Shown here piece after piece: positions 1 to 5,609 of a DNA stretch of 6,909 nucleotides. The stretch spans positions 6,055 to 12,963 of the forward strand of contig MGNS01000028.1 in the NCBI GenBank assembly GCA_001795165.1. The letters run 5' to 3'. This stretch comes from Chloroflexi bacterium RBG_16_57_11 (GTDB taxonomy: Bacteria; Chloroflexota; Anaerolineae; Anaerolineales; UBA4823). Every line of letters begins with the position of its first letter. Position 1 is the first letter of the stretch. The notes below the pieces were generated by a model. The model made no database searches. It was not told the origin of the DNA and saw nothing but the letters and a program-made list of their open reading frames with translations. The position numbers and the translations under genes were made by a program.

Positions 1-926
1 TCATTCGACCCCTCTCGATCCATGCCCACCAGCCTGAGAAAATACTGCTCTAGCTCCTCTTCCTCGATAATCAAATAAGTGGGCGGCGTCCCAGCTTTGA
101 CCAGCAGGCTGTTGATGTCATCCGGTCGTTCAACCGAAGATGCATTTCTAAGGGCTATGACACCGTTTGGGAGAATTTCGGCAGGCTGCCGGGCAGCGAT
201 CAACGCAGAATGGGCTGATTCCACATCACGTGCTCGTATCAAAAGCCGCCTCCTGCGATTCCGCTCCAGCTCATCGATATCCAGCTCCTGGAGCAGGCGC
301 CCGGCGTGAATAATCCCAATCCGCCGGGCGAGACGTGAGACCTCGGCCAGGATGTGACTTGACATGAAGACCGTCACGCCCTGTCCGCGCGTCAACTCCA
401 GCAGGAGCTCGCGGATCTCGACGATTCCGGCTGGATCCAGGCCCAGGGACGGCTCATCTAAGATCAAGAGCTTAGGAGAATGGAGCAGAGCTTTAGCCAA
501 TCCCAGGCGCTGCGCATTTCCTTGCGAAAGTGTGCTGGCCCGCCGGTCCGCGTAAGCAGCCAGACCAAGGCGCTGGATAATTTGGTCGACCTCTTTTGGC
601 GGGGTGCCAGGATGCAGGCGACGGGCGACTTCCAGGTTTTCGCAGACCGTCAATTCCGGGTAGGCATGGGGTATCTCCACCAGATACCCCACCGCTGCCC
701 AGGGTTCCCGCTCGCCGGGGCGCACCCTGGTTTTAAGCACCGTGGCGTATCCAGTAGTGGGCTTGATCATCCCGAGCAGCATGCGGATGGTGGTTGTTTT
801 TCCTGCTCCATTCAAGCCCAGAAAAGCGTAAATCTCTCCCTCGGTAACACGCAGTGATAGGTGCTCGACCGCCCTTACGTCTCCGTAGCTTTTCCCGAGA
901 TCCTCCGTTTCTATCACCAGGTTCAT
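1..926 (-). CDS. ABC-2 type exporter ATP-binding protein (BcrA/CcmA-like), 3' end cut by window edge
   Basis: This is the cytoplasmic ATPase that would energise an ABC-2 exporter. I read 308 complete codons without a stop from the ATG at 926 down to position 3, with a partial codon at 2-1. The motifs are all present and in order: Walker A GLNGAGKTT (37-45), a Q-loop region GYLVEIPHAYPELTV (80-94) with Glu84 where many ATPases have Gln, signature LSQGN (133-137), Walker B LLILDEP (153-159), D-loop GLDPAG (162-167) and switch His191 in SSHIL. The GLDPAGI wording and the roughly 100-residue C-terminal extension are typical of BcrA-like drug or lantibiotic exporter ATPases, usually 300-310 residues, so only a few codons should be missing. 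The start has an AAGGA about 8 nt upstream. It is divergent from the kinase gene. The substrate cannot be told; antimicrobial export or resistance is inferred from subfamily and neighbours. Confidence 0.95.
   Translation of the reverse strand, partial: MNLVIETEDLGKSYGDVRAVEHLSLRVTEGEIYAFLGLNGAGKTTTIRMLLGMIKPTTGYATVLKTRVRPGEREPWAAVGYLVEIPHAYPELTVCENLEVARRLHPGTPPKEVDQIIQRLGLAAYADRRASTLSQGNAQRLGLAKALLHSPKLLILDEPSLGLDPAGIVEIRELLLELTRGQGVTVFMSSHILAEVSRLARRIGIIHAGRLLQELDIDELERNRRRRLLIRARDVESAHSALIAARQPAEILPNGVIALRNASSVERPDDINSLLVKAGTPPTYLIIEEEELEQYFLRLVGMDREGSN
9..16 (-). promoter_or_regulatory. Candidate ribosome binding site of the next minus-strand gene
   Basis: Near the end of the ATPase gene the minus strand reads GAGAGGGG, then four bases, then ATG at 4-2. 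This looks like a Shine-Dalgarno site for a gene overlapping the ATPase 3' end in another frame, where an ABC-2 permease is expected. Only one base of the putative gene beyond its ATG lies inside the window, so this is inference from spacing alone. Confidence 0.35.
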
Positions 927-965
927 ATTCAGTTTCCTTCACGACGGTATCTATGGCTTAACGCA

Positions 966-977
966 AGTAAATTTACT
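966..977. promoter_or_regulatory. 12-bp perfect palindrome, candidate operator
   Basis: AGTAAATTTACT is its own reverse complement. It lies in the 122-bp divergent gap and covers the proposed -10 hexamer of the exporter ATPase promoter (970-975), where a bound dimeric regulator would block transcription. Its AT-rich form could also occur by chance in this AT-rich stretch. The cognate regulator is unknown; the adjacent response regulator is a candidate, but no binding consensus supports that. Confidence 0.4.
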
Positions 978-998
978 ATCAAAGCAAATGGATGTCAA
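970..998 (-). promoter_or_regulatory. Candidate sigma-70-type promoter of the exporter ATPase gene
   Basis: On the minus strand a perfect -35 TTGACA (998-993) is followed after exactly 17 bases by TAAATT (975-970), which matches 4 of 6 consensus -10 positions. Transcription would start roughly 35 bases upstream of the ATG at 926. This is the best-formed -35 element in the window. The overlap of the -10 with a palindrome suggests repression or regulated access. Confidence 0.6.
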
Positions 999-1044
999 GC
1001 ATCTTAATGAAAGCCTGATTTGGCTATTCCTGACTGACAAATAC

Positions 1045-1053
1045 TGTTATGAT
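1045..1053 (+). promoter_or_regulatory. Possible extended -10 element for the kinase-regulator operon
   Basis: TGTTATGAT fits the extended -10 form TG-N-TATAAT with one mismatch in the hexamer (TATGAT, 1048-1053). No -35 is recognisable at normal spacing, which extended -10 promoters can tolerate. If real, transcription would begin near 1060, so the ATG at 1049 could not be the start and translation would begin at 1061 (nearly leaderless) or 1088. This is a motif match only. Confidence 0.3.
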
Positions 1054-2467
1054 TCCTTCAATGATCGTCGAACCCACTGATTTGAGCATGGATATTTTTT
1101 TAATCCTGTTTATCTATGGCCTGGTATTTTTCACATTAGGTCTGGTGGTTCTGGTATATTCGCGGCGCTCCTCGAGGCTGGAGCTGGCGCGTAGCCTGAA
1201 ATGGTTGGCGGCATTTGGCCTGCTGCATGGGCTAAATGAATGGAGTGAATTGTTCCTATTGACCTTTGCTGGCCAGTTAGAGCCGAGCACTGCTATGCTC
1301 TTGGAGGACCTAGAACTTTTATTGCTGGCCATTTCATTCGCCTGCTTGCTACAATTTGGCATCAGCCTGGTAAACCCTTTTGTGCGCAAGAATTGGCTGA
1401 ATCTGCTACCCGCCATGATCTGTTTGAGCTTGTTAATGTATTTTTTTTGGCTCAACCCTGGCACAGCTGGGGATTACATGGCCTGGCACAGCCAGGGGGT
1501 TGCCTTAGCGCGCTATAGCATTGGCCTGCCGGGCGCGCTACTGGCAGCGTATGGCTTGCGTCGTCAAGCAGAGAGCCGTGTAAAACCGCTGAATGTGCCC
1601 ACAATTTACAATATGTTGCGTATTGCTGGTTTGGGTTTGGCCTTTTACGGTCTATTTGCCGGGTTGATCGTTCCACCGGTTGGTTTCTTCCCAGGCAGCT
1701 GGCTGAATACTGCGAGCTTTCACCAGGTTGTAGGGCTGCCTGTAATTGTCTTCCGCTCAGCGGTAGGTGTGATCCTATTGGTCACAATTATTCGCGCCCT
1801 GGAAATCTTCGATGTCGAAACCGACCGTCTGATTGAAAGTATGGAACAACAACAAATCCTGGCTGCCGAGCGCGAGAGAATCAGCCGTGACCTGCATGAC
1901 GGCGCCATACAGAAAGCCTATACCGCCGGATTACTGGTCGAGTCGGCTTTACGCCTTATGGATCCCCAGAGCCTTGCCACCGAGCGCTTACAACCGGCGG
2001 TAAATCTAATCCAGGATACAATCCTGGATCTACGCCAGAATCTGATTGAGCTACACCCCGCTCCCACAATGGAGAGACTTTCAGAGCTGCTGCAGCAGTT
2101 GAGCGAGGAGCCACGCTTCCGCGGTCTGTTCACCATCCAGACGAGTTTGGACCTTCAGTCTGGGGAACCTGGGGGTGCGCTGCGGCTGAATCAAATCATG
2201 GCAATCACGAATGAGGCGCTCTCCAATGTCGCCCGGCATGCCCGCGCCAGCAAAGTGCTTATAAGCGCAACCACCCAAGATGGACAATTCCGGCTCTTGA
2301 TTGATGATAACGGTACTGGACTTGACGAAAACGCTCGCCTGGGTATCGGTATACGCAATATGCGTGACCGCGCCCGTTTGCTCAACGGAAAGCTCGACCT
2401 GGTGAATATCTCGCCGCACGGCACCAGGGTACAATTGACCATGCCTTTAATCGAAGAAGACGCTTGA
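1049..2467 (+). CDS. Polytopic membrane sensor histidine kinase, NarL/HisKA_3 family
   Basis: A 472-residue inner-membrane sensor kinase that would autophosphorylate on His and pass the phosphate to the regulator encoded next. Residues 15-37, 50-71, 84-108, 116-135, 152-170, 189-211 and 227-249 are hydrophobic enough for about seven membrane segments. No PAS, HAMP or large extracellular domain is visible, so sensing is probably within the membrane. A short helical linker leads to the HisKA_3 dimerisation domain, with phospho-acceptor His283 in RDLHDG. The ATPase domain has N-box NEALSNVARHA (388-398), G1 DDNGTGL (419-425) and G2 LGIGIRNMRDRA (431-442). All catalytic motifs look intact. The start is uncertain: none of the ATGs at 1049, 1061 and 1088 has a good Shine-Dalgarno, and 1088 would begin just before the first membrane segment. 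The signal is unknown. Confidence 0.95.
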   Translation: MIPSMIVEPTDLSMDIFLILFIYGLVFFTLGLVVLVYSRRSSRLELARSLKWLAAFGLLHGLNEWSELFLLTFAGQLEPSTAMLLEDLELLLLAISFACLLQFGISLVNPFVRKNWLNLLPAMICLSLLMYFFWLNPGTAGDYMAWHSQGVALARYSIGLPGALLAAYGLRRQAESRVKPLNVPTIYNMLRIAGLGLAFYGLFAGLIVPPVGFFPGSWLNTASFHQVVGLPVIVFRSAVGVILLVTIIRALEIFDVETDRLIESMEQQQILAAERERISRDLHDGAIQKAYTAGLLVESALRLMDPQSLATERLQPAVNLIQDTILDLRQNLIELHPAPTMERLSELLQQLSEEPRFRGLFTIQTSLDLQSGEPGGALRLNQIMAITNEALSNVARHARASKVLISATTQDGQFRLLIDDNGTGLDENARLGIGIRNMRDRARLLNGKLDLVNISPHGTRVQLTMPLIEEDA

Positions 2468-2468
2468 T

Positions 2469-3131
2469 ATGAGTAAAACTCGCGTGTATCTGGTTGATGA
2501 TCATGAAATCGTTCGCCTGGGATTGATGACCTTAATCAATGACCAACCGGACCTGGAAGTGGTGGGCGAGTCAGGCAGCGCGGCAGAGGCGTTGGCCGGA
2601 ATTATCCGTGCTCGACCGGACGTAGTTTTGATGGATATCCGGCTGCGCGGCGAAGGCGGTATTGAACTGACCCAGAATGTGTTGGCGCGCTGCCCACAAA
2701 CAAAGGTGATCATTCTAACTTCTTTTGCCAATGATGATCTGGTGTTGCGCGCCATCACTGCTGGAGCAGTTGGTTATGTTTTGAAGCAAGTGGGGAATGA
2801 TGAACTGCTACGCGCAGTTCGCTCAGCCGCAGCCGGCGCGGCTTCGCTGGATCCAGCCACAACTGCACGATTGCTCAATTACGTGCGCATCGCTGAACAT
2901 AAGGTGGATCAAAATGCTTTTCGCCAGCTGTCGGAGCGGGAGATGGATGTGCTCCTCGAACTGGCGCGCGGGCGAACGAATGCCGAAATCGGGCGTGTGC
3001 TGAATTTGAGCGAGAAAACGGCGCGCAATTATGTCAGCAACATCCTAGAAAAGCTTGGCCTGAACAATCGCATCGAGCTGGCAGCCTATGCCGTCGAGCA
3101 CCATATTTTTGACCAGGTCCGGTGCGAGTAA
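2469..3131 (+). CDS. NarL/LuxR-family response regulator
   Basis: A 220-residue cytoplasmic transcription factor, the expected partner of the preceding kinase. The receiver domain (about 4-120) has acidic pair Asp10/Asp11, phospho-acceptor Asp56 in VLMDIRL, switch Thr84 and Lys106, all canonical. A linker leads to a LuxR-type helix-turn-helix (about 152-210) with LSEREMDVL, the NAEIGRVLNLSEKTARNYV core and the NILEKLGL continuation. The ATG follows the kinase stop by one base with no strong ribosome site, so translation is probably coupled and the two are made from one message. Length is normal for the family. The target is not shown in sequence; the divergent ABC exporter ATPase gene is the natural candidate by context. 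Confidence 0.97.
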   Translation: MSKTRVYLVDDHEIVRLGLMTLINDQPDLEVVGESGSAAEALAGIIRARPDVVLMDIRLRGEGGIELTQNVLARCPQTKVIILTSFANDDLVLRAITAGAVGYVLKQVGNDELLRAVRSAAAGAASLDPATTARLLNYVRIAEHKVDQNAFRQLSEREMDVLLELARGRTNAEIGRVLNLSEKTARNYVSNILEKLGLNNRIELAAYAVEHHIFDQVRCE

Positions 3132-3133
3132 TC

Positions 3134-3162
3134 AAAAACAGGCCGGCGTATGCGCCGGCCTG
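3134..3162 (-). terminator. Rho-independent terminator in the convergent gap
   Basis: A perfect 10-bp GC-rich stem (CAGGCCGGCG at 3139-3148 with CGCCGGCCTG at 3153-3162) closes a TATG loop. Read on the minus strand the stem is followed at once by five T residues (3138-3134), so it should terminate the lipoprotein transcript, whose stop codon lies about 25 bases upstream. On the plus strand, just after the response regulator stop, no T-tract follows the stem, so termination there would be weaker or rely on the hairpin alone. Confidence 0.88.
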
Positions 3163-3186
3163 ATATCAACCAGGATTGTTCCTAAT

Positions 3187-4401
3187 TTACGGTTTAAAAA
3201 CAAAGGGGGTTGCGCCAGTCTGGTAAGCGTGGCGCACCTGGGCGTTATTGAACACTGAAACGCCGAAGTAATAGATCGCAGCCAGATCAGAGAACTGCAC
3301 GTCGGTTTCAGAGCCGGTGTCCAGCTTGCGGCTGAACTCGATGGTCCACATGCCATCCTGCCACTTCCAGGCAGCGGAGATATCGCCACGATCACCGATA
3401 ATGGCGGACTTGACAATCCCCGGAATATAAGTCCCGGCAGCTACCGCATCCAGAGCAGCCTGGTCGAGAGCGACCTTCTCGGCATCCAGGATGAAGCCGG
3501 GTGCGCCAGTGGCAGGATCAAATGAAGGGGAGGTGAAGCCGGGTTTGGTTTTATCGGCTACCGTCTTGCTGGCGTCGGCTGGATCGGGCATGCTGGCGTA
3601 GTTGTCTGCATAACCACCCGATTCCTTGGCGTCGCTCTTCCGGCCCGCTTCCGGGGATTTTTCGGGGTCGTAGGTAGTCCAATCCAGGTACTGATCGTCA
3701 AGCTGGCCGATGTTGCGGACGGACTTCCAGTGCCAGATATCGCCCAGCTCGCCTTCAGAGGCAGTGTATTTATTGCCGAAGGGTTTTGTATCGGCGTTTT
3801 CACCGGCATGGCAGGCAGTGAAACAACCGGCGCTTTCAAAGCCCTTGATGCTGTTGTTGATCGGCCAGATGAAAGCAAACTTGTCTTCATAATAGAGATT
3901 GTTGTCCCCACCCTTATCATCTGGGTCGGTGAGCTTTAACCAGGTGCCATCTTCCTGCTTTTGCCAGGGGGAACGGAACCAAGATTCGGCATCGTCGGCG
4001 TAGGAGACCAGAAAATAAACCGTATCGCCGCTGTAGACCGCTTTCAGCTTAACATCCGTGGCGTAGTTGTTGAAGCCTCCCGAAACGGGGACCGTCAGCT
4101 CCGTTGCATCCGCCCAAACAGCCTCGTCGGCGACGCCATCCAGGGTCGGGGCAGCCTCCACAGGGAAGGCTACCAAAGCGCCATCGGGGGCTGTCCAGGG
4201 GACTTCAGTTGGGATGGGTGGAACAGTGGGCTCGGGTGTATTCGTGGGCGGGGTGGTGGGTTCCGGGGCCTTGGTGGGCGGAACTTCCGTCGGTGCAGGG
4301 GCTTCGGTGGTTGGGGCAGGGGTGGCAGCCGGGGCGCAGGCCGAGAACACCAGCGCCATGACGATCAAAATCTCAACCAGGTATAGCCATCTTGTTTTCA
4401 C
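3187..4401 (-). CDS. Lipoprotein with ethylbenzene-dehydrogenase-gamma-like (EB_dh/DOMON) haem-binding domain
   Basis: A 404-residue exported lipoprotein. The N-terminus has Lys/Arg residues, a hydrophobic core and a cleavage region FSAC, with Cys22 as lipid anchor (Phe at -3 is slightly off consensus). Residues 23-68 are a Thr/Pro/Glu/Ala linker like those of Chloroflexota surface proteins. The folded part opens with APTLDGVADEAVW (84-96), characteristic of EB_dh/DOMON beta-sandwich domains that bind haem in gamma subunits of DMSO-reductase-family enzymes and in some c-type cytochromes. A CFTACH motif (193-198) has three residues between the cysteines instead of two, suggesting covalent haem c through CX3CH. 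HWK (224-226) may supply a further ligand; that is inference from the family. The start is GTG at 4401, with AGAGGAG 8 nt upstream. No oxidoreductase catalytic subunit lies nearby, so its electron-transfer partner is unknown. Extracytoplasmic electron carrier or haem sensor are both possible. Confidence 0.88.
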   Translation of the reverse strand: MKTRWLYLVEILIVMALVFSACAPAATPAPTTEAPAPTEVPPTKAPEPTTPPTNTPEPTVPPIPTEVPWTAPDGALVAFPVEAAPTLDGVADEAVWADATELTVPVSGGFNNYATDVKLKAVYSGDTVYFLVSYADDAESWFRSPWQKQEDGTWLKLTDPDDKGGDNNLYYEDKFAFIWPINNSIKGFESAGCFTACHAGENADTKPFGNKYTASEGELGDIWHWKSVRNIGQLDDQYLDWTTYDPEKSPEAGRKSDAKESGGYADNYASMPDPADASKTVADKTKPGFTSPSFDPATGAPGFILDAEKVALDQAALDAVAAGTYIPGIVKSAIIGDRGDISAAWKWQDGMWTIEFSRKLDTGSETDVQFSDLAAIYYFGVSVFNNAQVRHAYQTGATPFVFKP

Positions 4402-4409
4402 AACTCATT

Positions 4410-4416
4410 CTCCTCT
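4410..4416 (-). promoter_or_regulatory. Ribosome binding site deciding the GTG start of the lipoprotein
   Basis: Minus-strand AGAGGAG sits 8 bases before the GTG at 4401-4399. A nearer ATG at 4408-4406 is out of frame and opens only a short reading frame, so the GTG is the supported start and gives a complete lipoprotein signal peptide. Confidence 0.75.
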
Positions 4417-4437
4417 TGTTGTCGACTAAAAGGCATT

Positions 4438-4453
4438 TGTGACAGACGTCACA
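4438..4453. promoter_or_regulatory. Perfect CRP/FNR-family-type operator, TGTGA-N6-TCACA
   Basis: The 16 bases match the CRP consensus core exactly, with symmetric TGTGAC and GTCACA arms separated by four bases. The centre is about 44 bp upstream of the lipoprotein GTG. Relative to the proposed -10 (4465-4470) the site lies just downstream of the likely transcription start, a position that usually represses. Members of this regulator family respond to cAMP, oxygen, NO or CO, which would suit a haem protein. The regulator itself is not in the window. Confidence 0.6.
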
Positions 4454-4464
4454 GATTGTGTTTG

Positions 4465-4492
4465 AGTATAAATGAATCCGTTGGGGTGCAAA
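4465..4492 (-). promoter_or_regulatory. Candidate promoter of the lipoprotein gene
   Basis: On the minus strand, TTTGCA (4492-4487, 4 of 6 to the -35 consensus) and TATACT (4470-4465, 5 of 6 to the -10) are 16 bases apart. The resulting leader would be about 55 bases and contain the CRP-like site and the ribosome binding site. An imperfect palindrome (4492-4507, AGTG/CACT ends) abuts the -35. Confidence 0.5.
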
Positions 4493-4494
4493 GT

Positions 4495-4528
4495 GACACC
4501 TGACACTATTCAGATAGGGTCAGGCGTC
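4495..4528. other. Long imperfect hairpin in the lipoprotein upstream region
   Basis: GAC, CCTGAC and CTAT (4495-4509) pair with ATAG, GTCAGG and GTC (4514-4528) around a TCAG loop: 13 pairs with two single mismatches. It lies downstream of the minus-strand hydrolase unit and upstream of the lipoprotein promoter, so it may end the hydrolase transcript. The minus-strand sequence that follows (ACTTTGC) has only a weak T-tract. A second small hairpin, TGATCG/CGATCA, lies at 4546-4562. Function is uncertain: weak terminator or protein-binding site. Confidence 0.4.
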
Positions 4529-4564
4529 CTGATTACTGCTTTACTTGATCGGATTTCGATCAGT

Positions 4565-4759
4565 TCAAGCTGATGTGCTCGCAGCGAGACCGACCGCCAG
4601 CTTTTCACCCTGGCTGGAAGAATACACAATCCTCAAGGCCAAAGGGATGGTAACCGGCATGGTAGCGGTGACGGCGGCGACCAGCTTGCTCTGCCTTTGG
4701 AGGACAGCCACCAAAATGATAACCGGAAGTATTTCTTGCCATTTCATCGATACACTCAT
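4565..4759 (-). CDS. Small membrane protein ORF, possibly a degenerate remnant
   Basis: A 64-codon frame whose ATG overlaps the stop of the hydrolase gene in an ATGA tetranucleotide, the usual arrangement for translational coupling. An internal ATG four codons in is an alternative start. The product has two hydrophobic stretches (about 10-20 and 28-47) separated by QRQSK, and contains TATMPVTIPLAL, which I read as resembling small Chloroflexota multi-helix inner-membrane proteins of roughly 100-120 residues; the match is from memory, not a search. If so, the first helix is short and the second half is absent, because the frame ends in an unremarkable polar tail and no frame downstream continues a membrane protein. 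It may be a decaying gene, a genuine short peptide, or non-coding. No function is proposed. Confidence 0.45.
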   Translation of the reverse strand: MSVSMKWQEILPVIILVAVLQRQSKLVAAVTATMPVTIPLALRIVYSSSQGEKLAVGLAASTSA

Positions 4760-5574
4760 CCAGGGTTTTTTAGGGATTTTTCCAGGAATTCAAGCATCTG
4801 GTTCCAGGCCTCCTGGGCGGGGCCGGGGACGGAAAGCGTGTCCATGTGTACAAAGGCGTGCCCGACACCGGAGTAAACTGTCACCTGGTGGGGGATGCCG
4901 CGGGCTTGCAGCGCCTGGTCGAAGCCCTGCACCTGCTCGAGCGGGATGCCGATATCTTGCTCGCCGTAAATCCCTAGCACCGGACCGCTCTGCCCCATCA
5001 CGCCGAGAGCCTGCGGATCGGTGATCGGGCCGTTGCCATAATAAATGACGTTCGCCGCCAGGTCAGGGTTGCGCGTCCCCAGGTGCATCACCTGCGTGCC
5101 GCCGAAGCAGAAACCGACCGCGCCGATGCGGTCGGCCCTGACCTGCGGCAGCGCCGCCAGGTATTGGTAACCAGCGTCGATGTCGAGGCGGATTTCATCC
5201 TGCGGGGCAGTAACCACCAACCAGATGGCGCGCGGGATCTGGCGGGTAGTGTTACCCCGGTAGGCGTCCACCGCCAGCACCAGATAGCCTTGCTGCGCCA
5301 GCAGGTCAGCCTTCTGGGTGATATCCTCATTGATGCCGAAGAACTCGTGGACCAGCAGCACCGCCGGGAACGGCCCGTCGCCTGCGGGTTGCGCCAGGTA
5401 GGCGCGCAGCGTGATCCCACCTGGGCCGGGATAGGTCACATTGGTGAAATCGGCTGCCGTCTGGGCGGGGAAGAGGCTGTCAAACAGGATGACCCCGGCG
5501 ACCGCCAGCGCCAGGAGGCCCACCACCGCCAGGACAACGAGCAATATACGCACAAGCAGCTTGCGAAGGCTCAT
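4756..5574 (-). CDS. Membrane-anchored dienelactone hydrolase family protein
   Basis: A 272-residue alpha/beta hydrolase of the dienelactone hydrolase family, which cleaves ester or lactone bonds with a Cys-His-Asp triad. The visible residues are nucleophile Cys156 in GFCFGG, Asp207 in YGEQDIGIP, His239 in GVGHAF, and Glu77 in HEFFG, which in the family contacts the nucleophile. A basic start followed by a long hydrophobic segment (about 6-31) without an obvious cleavage site suggests a signal anchor, placing the catalytic domain outside the cytoplasmic membrane. The family is about 230-250 residues without this anchor. The start ATG follows AGGTGGTGG closely. It is transcribed toward, and overlaps by 4 bp, the small membrane ORF. 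The substrate is unknown; no aromatic-degradation genes are nearby, so chlorocatechol metabolism is not supported. Confidence 0.92.
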   Translation of the reverse strand: MSLRKLLVRILLVVLAVVGLLALAVAGVILFDSLFPAQTAADFTNVTYPGPGGITLRAYLAQPAGDGPFPAVLLVHEFFGINEDITQKADLLAQQGYLVLAVDAYRGNTTRQIPRAIWLVVTAPQDEIRLDIDAGYQYLAALPQVRADRIGAVGFCFGGTQVMHLGTRNPDLAANVIYYGNGPITDPQALGVMGQSGPVLGIYGEQDIGIPLEQVQGFDQALQARGIPHQVTVYSGVGHAFVHMDTLSVPGPAQEAWNQMLEFLEKSLKNPG

Positions 5575-5609
5575 TTTCCACCACCTATAGGAGGGTGCTC
5601 AAAATAGCC

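Noticed and set aside
480..857. A 125-codon plus-strand reading frame
   Set aside because: It lies antisense to the ATPase, whose Walker A, signature and Walker B motifs are encoded on the minus strand here. Its translation has no recognisable domain.
733..942. A 69-codon minus-strand frame beginning at 942
   Set aside because: It is a shifted frame over the ATPase N-terminus. The true frame from 926 carries the P-loop and stays open to the window edge.
3558..3920. A 120-codon minus-strand frame within the lipoprotein gene
   Set aside because: It is a frame-shifted shadow of the EB_dh domain with biased Thr/Pro content and no domain.
4067..4429. A 120-codon plus-strand frame that is very rich in Gly, Val and Ser
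   Set aside because: Its low complexity is the complement of the Thr/Pro linker codons of the lipoprotein on the other strand, so it is a coding shadow.
4546..4562. TTGAT and ATCA half-sites suggesting an FNR box
   Set aside because: The half-sites are not at the required TTGAT-N4-ATCAA spacing. The segment is better described as a small TGATCG/CGATCA hairpin.
4545..5024. A 159-codon plus-strand frame
   Set aside because: It is antisense to the hydrolase C-terminus and the small membrane ORF, with an Arg/Pro-rich shadow composition and no ribosome site.
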